A stretch of DNA of 7,532 bases, from contig JBKJRD010000053.1 of NCBI GenBank assembly GCA_046594885.1, forward strand, positions 1 through 7,532. Direction: 5' to 3'. Both the position numbers and the translations under genes were made by a program. Shown here piece after piece: positions 1-6,900 of this stretch. This DNA is from Methylotenera_A sp046594885 (GTDB lineage Bacteria > Pseudomonadota > Gammaproteobacteria > Burkholderiales > Methylophilaceae). How positions within the stretch are numbered: position 1 is the first letter of the stretch; the number at the start of each line of letters is the position of its first letter. The notes below the pieces were generated by a model. It was not told the DNA's origin, searched no databases, and was given only the letters and a program-made list of their open reading frames with translations.

Positions 1-143
1 GTTTTAATATTAAATTGTCGAATTTGCAACTCACTATTTCAAGACTTCAAACGTGAAAGTTAATAGCCTTTAAAGCTACCATTTTATTTCCATAAACTAT
101 AAAAAGAAATCTGCTGACACGAAAAATAAATAATTTCTAATTT

Positions 144-165
144 TTGATAAATTAAGTTGTATCAA
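144..165. repeat. Inverted repeat TTGATA-N10-TATCAA
   Basis: The 6-bp arms at 144-149 and 160-165 are perfect reverse complements around a 10-bp centre. The dyad ends 6 bp before the TGGGTACG direct repeats. In AT-rich DNA such a short dyad can arise by chance, so a protein-binding role is only possible. Confidence 0.3.
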
Positions 166-171
166 TTTTAT

Positions 172-191
172 TGGGTACGTTTGTGGGTACG
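172..191. repeat. Direct repeat pair TGGGTACG, 12-bp period
   Basis: TGGGTACG occurs at 172-179 and again at 184-191, separated by TTTG, so the repeats start 12 bp apart, about one helical turn. The units are GC-rich against an AT-rich background, which makes coincidence less likely than for the other short repeats here. Paired GGGTAC/GGTGTAC-like repeats are known beside tyrosine integrase attachment sites of genomic islands. From sequence alone this remains a suggestion; no integrase or tRNA gene is in the window. Confidence 0.55.
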
Positions 192-214
192 AGCATTTTT
201 CACAACTTTTAAAA

Positions 215-232
215 TGGCTTAAATATTGGCTT
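215..232. repeat. Direct repeat pair TGGCTT, 12-bp period
   Basis: TGGCTT occurs at 215-220 and 227-232, again with starts 12 bp apart. It is a short repeat and weak on its own, but it shares its period with the TGGGTACG pair 40 bp upstream. Confidence 0.3.
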
Positions 233-272
233 GTATAGATTTGTTTGATTGACCCCAGCACCATTAAAATGT

Positions 273-298
273 TTTAAGTAGCATATTTAAGTAGCATA
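273..298. repeat. Perfect tandem duplication of a 13-bp unit
   Basis: TTTAAGTAGCATA is present twice, head to tail, at 273-285 and 286-298 with no mismatch. It may be a recent slippage duplication or a two-copy binding site. It lies about 110 bp upstream of the -35 element of the operon promoter. Confidence 0.75.
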
Positions 299-408
299 AG
301 TGTGATTGGTTTTATGGCACGCCTCAGTACACGGTTATGCTTCGATTTTACTAACGGTACAAATATGCTTACAGTTAACTATTGGTAAGGTTAAGCTTAA
401 GAACGATA

Positions 409-437
409 TTAACAGTATGTAATCACATGATTATATT
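409..437 (+). promoter_or_regulatory. Predicted sigma70-type promoter of the efflux operon
   Basis: The -35 element TTAACA (409-414) matches TTGACA at five of six positions. The -10 element TATATT (432-437) matches TATAAT at five of six. The spacer is exactly 17 bp (415-431). Transcription would begin near 443-445, leaving an untranslated leader of about 30 nt before the ATG at 476. This is the best promoter match I found upstream of the operon. The normal 17-bp spacer argues against a MerR-type promoter, which usually has 19-20 bp. Confidence 0.6.
417..436. promoter_or_regulatory. Candidate operator dyad between -35 and -10
   Basis: TAATCA (420-425) and TGATTA (428-433) are perfect reverse complements around CA. 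After one mismatched pair (419/434) the symmetry continues for two more pairs (417/436, 418/435). The dyad fills most of the promoter spacer and overlaps the -10, a position where a bound repressor would block RNA polymerase. I do not recognise it as a standard Fur, Zur, FNR or CRP box, and the regulator is unknown. Confidence 0.45.
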
Positions 438-475
438 TATTTGTATTCATAGTTTGATTTTTGTTAAATGGCCTC

Positions 476-898
476 ATGGTAATCAATAAAACTAAATGGA
501 TAACTTATGTTGTTGCATTCTGCTTCGCAATTCTGCAAGCACTGCAACCTTTTATTCATGGTCATTTAGATGATGAGCATCCTATTCAACATACCGGTTT
601 TCATGTGGGTGATGAGTTTGAAGAGGCTGTTGTTAACCATGTGGTAGCTGAACACGCAAACGCTAAGCATACAATCAAATTAATTCCGCACTCTTCACAT
701 ACAGTAGCAGTTGCCTCTGGTATTAAACAAGATATTGAGCCTGTACTTACGCCTGAAATAGTTGGTTTAATGTTAGTTGCGATATTTCTTGCAATCAACT
801 TACCAGTATTCACTGTTAGTTTTTCACGATTTAGCAATTTCCCCTCCCAGTCTTTAAGACGACGACTCCCCGCACCACGCGCTCCACCACAATACTAA
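476..898 (+). CDS. Small His-rich membrane/exported protein, positional analogue of CzcI
   Basis: The protein is 140 aa from ATG 476. An in-frame TTG at 461 is possible but adds only MLNGL and is less likely. Residues about 8-25 form a hydrophobic signal or anchor segment (WITYVVAFCFAILQAL). Residues 28-75 hold ten histidines plus many acidic residues, a likely periplasmic metal-binding stretch. A second hydrophobic segment lies at about 95-117, followed by a basic, Pro-rich tail (RRRLPAPRAPPQY). Such RAPP-like tails occur in small CzcI/DUF2946-like proteins near metal efflux operons; that link is from memory and only tentative. The CysXXCys motif I associate with CzcI is absent, and the sole cysteine lies in the N-terminal hydrophobic segment. 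The gene is first in the operon, 76 bp before czcC. A role in metal sensing, buffering or modulation of the pump is inferred from position and composition. No clear Shine-Dalgarno sequence precedes ATG 476, so translation may be weak. Confidence 0.75.
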   Translation: MVINKTKWITYVVAFCFAILQALQPFIHGHLDDEHPIQHTGFHVGDEFEEAVVNHVVAEHANAKHTIKLIPHSSHTVAVASGIKQDIEPVLTPEIVGLMLVAIFLAINLPVFTVSFSRFSNFPSQSLRRRLPAPRAPPQY

Positions 899-908
899 CT
901 TCCCACGC

Positions 909-944
909 TGAACCATTACGCGGCATCACTGCGTTGATGGTTTA
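909..944 (+). other. Intercistronic hairpin between the His-rich gene and czcC
   Basis: AACCAT (911-916) pairs with ATGGTT (937-942), and the stem can extend by a G-U and a U-A pair at its base (909-910 with 943-944). After a 1x2 internal loop, ACGC (918-921) pairs with GCGT (931-934) around a 9-nt loop. The sequence after the stem (TATTTAAGTG) is not a run of U, so it is a poor intrinsic terminator. An mRNA-processing or stabilising hairpin, or a partial attenuator that sets the ratio of the first gene to czcCBA, fits better. Confidence 0.5.
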
Positions 945-964
945 TTTAAGTGTATTTAGTTTGT

Positions 965-970
965 GGAGAG
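965..970 (+). promoter_or_regulatory. Ribosome binding site of czcC
   Basis: GGAGAG at 965-970 lies 4 nt before ATG 975 (6 nt counting from GGAG). It would fall inside the coding region if the upstream GTG at 963 were used, so it decides the start in favour of 975. Confidence 0.7.
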
Positions 971-974
971 CACC

Positions 975-2297
975 ATGTGTTTTTTTACGCAATTTCTATG
1001 GCAGTTATTTTTACGCCAACAATGCCTTCGACTAGGTTTTAAAAATCTTTTTTTACCGCTCTTGTTCATTAGTGCAAGTCAATTATCTGCAATCGCAGCT
1101 GATGCAGTTTCATCTGCTAACAAGATTACTTTGCAGCAAGCTCTCCAGCTCGCTTTTAATTCCAATCCTGCGCTATCTGTGGTTTTACGTGAGCGTGAAG
1201 CCATTGCTGGTCTGAAAACACAAGCTGCGGTAAGGCCTAATCCTTCCTTATTCACTTCTGTACAAGATACCAGAAGTGCGAATAGACAAACGACATTGCA
1301 ACTCAGTCAAGAAATTGAGCTTGGCAACAAGCGTGGGGCACGTATTGAGGCGGCAGATGCTTTTTACAGCAAAGCAACGGCTGAGCTTGAAAACCAACAA
1401 GCTAAGATACATGCTAACGTCATTGCCGCATTTTATGAGGTACTGGCCGCGCAAGAGCGCTCTAGCCTAGCGAAATCGTCTCTGGAAATTGCCAGCCTTG
1501 CATTAGATGCGGCAGCTAAACGGGTTAAGGCTGGCAAAAGCGCTCCTGTAGAAGAAACTAAATCAAGGATTGCAAAAACATCTGCAAAAATAGAACTCAG
1601 ACAAGCAAGCAGTCAGCTAAACAGTAGTCGTTCAAGGCTTTCTGCATTGTGGGGAAACGCTTCACCTAGTTTTGAAAGTGCAGATGGAGACATAGCAATT
1701 ATTCCAATCACAGGGGATTTAAATACTTTATCTACAATGCTAGTCAATGCACCTGCAGTTAAAGTGGCTGGTATTGAAGTGCAAGCGCGCGAAATGATGA
1801 CAAAAGTTGAGCGCACTAAGGCAACGCCCAATATTACACTCAGCGCTGGCTTCATCAACAACCAAGAGCTTGGTGGCATCAATCAGGCACTAATCGGTTT
1901 TAGCGTGCCAATTCCAATCTTTGATCGTAATCAAGGTAGCCTTCAAGAGGCGGTGAGTCGCAAATATAAAGCGGAAGATGCGTTGGTCGCATTAAAAAAT
2001 CAATTGTCATCTCATTTAACCAACCAATATGAGCGACTTAATGCTGCTAGAGAAGCTTCTACATCACTTAAGTCAGAAATACTACCCAGCGCTCAAAGTG
2101 CATTCGACGCAGCCAGCAAAGGATACAGCGCTGGTAAATTTAATTTCTTAGACGTGCTAGATGCACAGCGCACGTTATTTCAAGCAAAAACACAATATGT
2201 CCAAGCGTTATTAGAGGCTCACCTAGCGATAGCTGAAATTGAACGTATCCTGGGTAATGTCATTTGGGGTGATGTCATTTCACATCAAGATTATTAG
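975..2297 (+). CDS. czcC: CzcC-type outer-membrane factor of RND metal efflux
   Basis: This is a 440-aa TolC-like outer-membrane channel (OEP family, two repeated domains), which carries metal ions from the CzcAB complex across the outer membrane. The start is set by GGAGAG just upstream of ATG 975. A rather long N-region is followed by a hydrophobic core at about 24-40 and a signal-peptidase-like site near residues 41-42 (SAIAA before DAV). The mature part begins with ITLQQALQLAFNSNPAL, the usual first OEP helix. Further family signatures are QEIELGNKRGARIEAA (about 112-127), VPIPIFDRNQG (about 311-321) and GYSAGKFNFLDVLDAQRT (about 384-401). The last three are typical of CzcC-like members of the OEP family. 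Long Ala/Gln/Glu-rich helices between them fit the periplasmic alpha-barrel. The length is normal for CzcC. The stop codon overlaps the ribosome site of czcB, so the two are co-translated in one operon. Confidence 0.93.
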   Translation: MCFFTQFLWQLFLRQQCLRLGFKNLFLPLLFISASQLSAIAADAVSSANKITLQQALQLAFNSNPALSVVLREREAIAGLKTQAAVRPNPSLFTSVQDTRSANRQTTLQLSQEIELGNKRGARIEAADAFYSKATAELENQQAKIHANVIAAFYEVLAAQERSSLAKSSLEIASLALDAAAKRVKAGKSAPVEETKSRIAKTSAKIELRQASSQLNSSRSRLSALWGNASPSFESADGDIAIIPITGDLNTLSTMLVNAPAVKVAGIEVQAREMMTKVERTKATPNITLSAGFINNQELGGINQALIGFSVPIPIFDRNQGSLQEAVSRKYKAEDALVALKNQLSSHLTNQYERLNAAREASTSLKSEILPSAQSAFDAASKGYSAGKFNFLDVLDAQRTLFQAKTQYVQALLEAHLAIAEIERILGNVIWGDVISHQDY

Positions 2298-2300
2298 GAG
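2296..2300 (+). promoter_or_regulatory. Ribosome binding site of czcB
   Basis: AGGAG at 2296-2300 shares bases with the TAG stop of czcC (2295-2297) and lies 6 nt before ATG 2307. This arrangement favours translational coupling of czcB to czcC. Confidence 0.8.
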
Positions 2301-2306
2301 CTGAGC

Positions 2307-3923
2307 ATGAATACAAACCCAATAGATTTTAACAAATATAAAAGTAAACAATGGATTACCATTGCCGTTGTCATTGCAATTGGTGCCTTCCTTGCAGTAT
2401 TGATACTTAACACTGTAAAACCAACAATAACTGATGATGCATATCAACACAGTCAAATCGAAATGCCAGTAAGTGCTGATGAACGACCAAAACATGGTGA
2501 GGCAGGACATCATCATAAAAAAGATCACTTACCTCAAACAAATATGACGGCAGAAGATGATCACCAACATGAAGCGCAACCGCAAGAAATAGCAAAAGGT
2601 CCACACGGTGGAAAGCTTTTTAGCCAAGATGGTTATGAGTTAGAGGTGACTATCTTTGAGCAAAATACGCCGCCTGAATTTAGGCTATATCTCTATCAAG
2701 ATGGTAAGCCATTAGATCCTGCATCATCAAGTGTTAGCATCTTGCTAGAACGACTTGGCAGCGAGCCACAGCTATTGAGCTTTAGCAAAGAAAGGGATTA
2801 CTTAAAAGGAAATACTATTGTTGAAGAACCACATTCTTTTACTATAAAAATTACCGCAAAACATCAAGGTAAAACGGTTCAGTTTAGCTATGAGCAAGCA
2901 GAAGCCAGAGTTGAAATCTCGCAAGAGCAAGTGTTGCATAACAGCATCGAAATCTTGACATCTGGCCCAGCGAAAATCAAAAGTACTTTGCAGCTTCAAG
3001 GTGAAATCAAACTTAATGCGGATAAAAGCGTGCATATTGTGCCGCGTGTTGGCGGCATTGTAGAGTCAGTTTCAGCTAACGCAGGTGATAAAGTGCGTAA
3101 AGGACAGGTGCTTGCCACCATTTCTAGTCAATTAGTCGCCGAGATGCGTAGCGATTTATTAGCCTCACAAAAAAGAACCAACTTAGCACGCACGACTTAC
3201 GCACGTGAAAAACAGCTCTGGGAAGAAAAAGTTTCTGCAGAGCAAGATTACTTACAGGCCAAACATGATTTGGCTGAAGCAGAAATAAACACTGCCCGCA
3301 TACAACAAAAATTGAGCGCTATAGGGGCTAGCGTCAATGGTCAAACCCGTTTTGAGATACGTTCACCCATTGATGGCGTCATCATTAATAAACAGATTAG
3401 CCAAGGCCAAGTGGTGAGTGAAATCGACAACCTTTTTGATGTGGCTGATTTATCTACAGTGTGGGTGGAAATGATGATTTATGCTAAAGATTTAAAAACA
3501 GTGAAATCTGGTCAAAAAGTGACTATTAAAGCCACTGCTTTTCAACAACAAGCAACAGGTACGATTGCCTACATTGGGGCGTTAGTTGGTGAGCAATCAC
3601 GCACTGCAATGGCGCGAGTGGTTCTTAATAACGTTACAAGTGCTTGGTTACCAGGCTTGCCAGTCAATGTAGATTTGGTTTCTGAAGAAGTGAACGTGCC
3701 AATAGCAGTTTCACTCGAGGGCATTCAAACGTTACGCGATTGGTCAGTCGTATTTGGTCGTTATGGCGATTATTTTGAAGCAAGACCGTTAACATTAGGT
3801 CGTCGCGATGATCAATATGTTGAAGTGTTAGCAGGCTTGAAAGCTGGTGAGCAATACGCAGCTGGCAACAGTTTCTTAATTAAGGCGGATATTGCTAAAG
3901 TGGGAGCAACACATGACCACTAA
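2307..3923 (+). CDS. czcB: CzcB-type periplasmic adaptor (membrane fusion protein) with His-rich N-terminus
   Basis: This 538-aa adaptor links the CzcA pump to the CzcC channel. An uncleaved anchor or signal segment is at about 17-35 (ITIAVVIAIGAFLAVLIL). Residues 48-88 are a charged, disordered-looking stretch with eight histidines, including HGEAGHHHKKDH. Residue 98 onwards (GPHGGKLFSQDGYELEVTIFE) is the extra N-terminal domain found in many CzcB-like adaptors, with the characteristic PPEFRLYLY at 122-130. The usual adaptor core follows: a beta-barrel/lipoyl entry (VHIVPRVGGIVESVSANAGDKV, near 242-263), a helical hairpin (about 273-340), the second lipoyl half (FEIRSPIDGVIINKQISQGQVV, near 349-370) and a membrane-proximal domain up to about 530. 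The chain ends in HDH. The His-rich part probably binds Zn/Co/Cd or hands it to CzcA; this is inferred. czcB starts 9 bp after czcC and ends 32 bp before czcA. Confidence 0.93.
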   Translation: MNTNPIDFNKYKSKQWITIAVVIAIGAFLAVLILNTVKPTITDDAYQHSQIEMPVSADERPKHGEAGHHHKKDHLPQTNMTAEDDHQHEAQPQEIAKGPHGGKLFSQDGYELEVTIFEQNTPPEFRLYLYQDGKPLDPASSSVSILLERLGSEPQLLSFSKERDYLKGNTIVEEPHSFTIKITAKHQGKTVQFSYEQAEARVEISQEQVLHNSIEILTSGPAKIKSTLQLQGEIKLNADKSVHIVPRVGGIVESVSANAGDKVRKGQVLATISSQLVAEMRSDLLASQKRTNLARTTYAREKQLWEEKVSAEQDYLQAKHDLAEAEINTARIQQKLSAIGASVNGQTRFEIRSPIDGVIINKQISQGQVVSEIDNLFDVADLSTVWVEMMIYAKDLKTVKSGQKVTIKATAFQQQATGTIAYIGALVGEQSRTAMARVVLNNVTSAWLPGLPVNVDLVSEEVNVPIAVSLEGIQTLRDWSVVFGRYGDYFEARPLTLGRRDDQYVEVLAGLKAGEQYAAGNSFLIKADIAKVGATHDH

Positions 3924-3942
3924 AACTAATATTCACATTATT

Positions 3943-3947
3943 GAGGA
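3943..3947 (+). promoter_or_regulatory. Ribosome binding site of czcA
   Basis: GAGGA at 3943-3947 is 8 nt before ATG 3956 but only 2 nt before ATG 3950, and it would lie inside the coding region for TTG 3941. The spacing therefore favours 3956 as the true start. Confidence 0.7.
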
Positions 3948-3955
3948 CAATGACG

Positions 3956-6900
3956 ATGTTTGATAGACTCATCCGCTTTTCTATTCGTCAGCGCTGGTTA
4001 GTTATGCTCATTGTGTTCGGCATTGCGGTGCTTGGTGTGTTTAGCTATAAAAAGCTACCCATTGATGCTGTGCCAGACATTACAAATGTACAAGTACAAA
4101 TCAATACGTCTGCACCAGGATATGCGCCATTAGAAACTGAGCAACGTATTACATACCCGATTGAAACAGTGATGGCGGGCTTGTCAAGGTTAGAGCAGAC
4201 GCGCTCCATTTCACGTTATGGCTTATCGCAAGTAACAGTTGTTTTTGAAGAAGGCACCGATATTTACTTTGCTCGTCAATTGGTCAATGAGCGTATTGGC
4301 CAGGCTAAAGAAAAACTACCAGTAGGTATCTTGCCAGAAATGGGACCAACCTCTACAGGCTTGGGTGAGATTTTTATGTGGACGGTAGAGGCTAGACAAG
4401 GTGCTTTAAAAGTGGATGGCACGCCATACACGCCGATGGATTTACGTGAAGTGCAGGATTGGATTATTAAGCCTCAGCTGCGCAATGTGCCAGGCGTGAA
4501 TGAGATTAATACCGTAGGTGGTTATGTAAAGCAGTACCAAATTGCGCCACATGCAGATCGTTTAATGGCAAGAGGTTTGTCGCTGAATGATTTAGTGAAT
4601 GCACTAGAAAACAATAACGCCAATATGGGGGCAGGCTATATTGAAAAATCTGGCGAGCAATATCTTATCCGTGTGCCTGGACAAGTAAGCAATATTGAGG
4701 ACATTGGCAACATCGTGGTAGATACCAAAGCTGGCGCACCCGTTCGCATACAAGATGTTGCTGATGTCATAATTGGTAGCAAGCCGCGTAGTGGTGCGGC
4801 TACTGAGAATGGTGAAGAAGTAGTGCTAGGCACAGTCTTTATGCTTACTGGTGAAAATAGCCGCACTGTTTCTGCTGCGGTTGAAAAAAAGCTGATTCAA
4901 ATTAACCAATCGTTACCCGCTGGTATTGTTGCCAATACAGTGTACGACCGCACCATTTTAATTGACAAGGCGATTAACACGGTAAAAAGCAATCTGCTGG
5001 AAGGGGCTTTATTGGTGATTGCCGTATTGTTTATGTTTTTAGGCAATATACGTGCTGCTATCATCACCACGTTAGTGATTCCGTTAGCCATGCTGTTTAC
5101 ATTTACGGGCATGGCAAGTGGTCGCGTCAGTGCCAATTTAATGAGTTTGGGCGCGCTGGATTTCGGCATTATTATTGATGGCGCAGTGGTGATTGTGGAG
5201 AACTGTATGCGCCGACTCGCGCATGCGCAATCAAATCTTGGTAGACCGTTAAATCGCAGTGAGCGTTTTGATGAAGTCTTTACCGCCGCCCAAGAAGCAC
5301 GTAAGCCTCTAATCTACGGTCAGCTTATTATCATGGCGGTGTATTTACCTATCTTCGCGCTTGACGGTGTTGAAGGCAAAATGTTTCACCCGATGGCTTT
5401 TACAGTGGTCATTGCACTCATTGGCGCGATGCTACTTTCAGTGACATTTATTCCAGCAGCAGTTGCGCTGTTTATTAATGGTAATGTTGAAGAAAAAGAG
5501 CAACTATTAATCAGTTGGGTTAGAAAAGGCTATCTTCCAACTTTTAAATGGGTCATGCTGAATAAAGCGCTGGTGTTAACTATTGCTGTCATTTCAGTCG
5601 TTTTAAGTGGTTTACTGGCAAGTCGTATGGGCAGCGAGTTTGTCCCCAGCTTAAATGAGGGCGATATTGCACTACACGCATTACGTATTCCAGGCACTAG
5701 TTTGACCCAAGCTGTGGAGATGCAAAAAGAGCTAGAACGAACGGTTAAAGGCTTTCCGCAAGTTGATAGAATCTTCGCTAAGTTAGGGACTGCTGAAATT
5801 GCGACTGACCCTATGCCACCCAGTGTTGCTGATAATTTTATTATGCTCAAGCCAAAGTCTGAGTGGCCAGATTCAAATTTAAGTAAAAATGATTTAATCA
5901 CTCAAATACAAACAGCAGTGTCTCAAGTGCCAGGTAATAACTATGAATTTACCCAGCCGATTCAAATGCGCTTTAACGAGCTTATCTCAGGGGTGCGTAG
6001 CGATGTAGTGGTTAAAGTATTTGGTGACGATATGGCGACAATGAATGCCACTGCTGAAGAGATTTCAAAAATCCTATCAAGCATTCAAGGTGGTGAAGAT
6101 GTAAAGGTAGAGCAAACTACAGGTTTGCCAATTCTCACAGTCAATATTGATCGCCAAAAAATAGCGCGATTAGGCGTGAATGTTGCTGATGTGCAAGAGA
6201 CTATTTCTATTGCCATGAATGGACGCGAAACGGGCACACTATTTCAAGGCGATAAACGTTTTGAAATAGTGGTACGTTTGCATGAAGAAACGCGCGGCGA
6301 TATTGAGGCTTTTAAACGCTTACCGATTAAAATTGCAAGTAGCGATAATAGGCCCAATTATTTGCAACTTGGTGAAGTAGCTAATATTGAGATTGCACCA
6401 GGCGCCAACCAATTTAGTCGCGAAAATGGTAAACGTAATGTAGTTATTACGGCTAACGTGCGCGACCGTGACATCGGCTCTTATGTTGGAGAAGCACAGC
6501 AATTAATCCAGCAATCCGTAAAGATACCCGCTGGATATTGGGTGGAATGGGGCGGTACATTTGAGCAATTGCAGTCTGCCAGTAAACGTTTGCAAATAGT
6601 GGTTCCGCTGGCATTATTATTGGTATTTATTTTGTTATACGCCATGTTCAACAATATAAAAGATGGCTTAATTGTATTTACGGGCATTCCATTTGCGTTA
6701 ACAGGTGGCGTGCTCATGTTGTGGTTACGTGATATTCCACTTTCCATTTCTGCAGGGGTTGGCTTTATTGCGCTATCTGGGGTGGCGGTACTTAACGGCT
6801 TAGTTATGATCAGTTTTATTAGGCAATTGTTGGCAGAAGGTAAGCCGCTAGATGTTGCCATAGAACAGGGTTCAATGAGCCGCTTAAGACCAATTATGAT

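Larger units (their letters stand above)
1..475. other. AT-rich non-coding leader region upstream of the efflux operon
   Basis: No convincing gene is visible in this stretch on either strand. Two + frames are open from the left edge for about 20 codons (stops near 52-63), which is too short to call a gene tail. The region is visibly more AT-rich than the genes to its right. It contains clustered short direct repeats (172-191, 215-232, 273-298), an inverted repeat (TTGATA at 144-149, TATCAA at 160-165), two small palindromes (AGTTAACT at 373-380, TTAAGCTTAA at 391-400) and a promoter (409-437). I see no tRNA, riboswitch or CRISPR pattern. It is best read as the regulatory leader of the operon, possibly with remnants of an older insertion boundary to its left. 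Confidence 0.7.

Noticed and set aside
1..63. 3' tail of an upstream gene entering from the left edge
   Set aside because: Two competing frames are open for about 20 codons each, as expected by chance, and neither gives a recognisable protein end.
251..263. tRNA 3' end suggested by CCCCAGCACCA
   Set aside because: No T-arm (GTTCRA) or acceptor partner is present upstream, so the CCA is accidental.
249..277. Promoter with TTGACC -35 at 249-254
   Set aside because: The 17-bp spaced -10 would be TTTTAA (272-277), a poor match, and it is about 200 bp from the first gene. The 409-437 promoter is better on all counts.
601..837. Minus-strand open frame opposite the His-rich gene (78 aa)
   Set aside because: It has no ribosome site and no recognisable domain, and it lies fully opposite a better-supported gene.
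5530..5901. Minus-strand open frame of 123 aa opposite czcA
   Set aside because: It is a shadow of the conserved periplasmic-loop region of czcA, with no signal or domain of its own.
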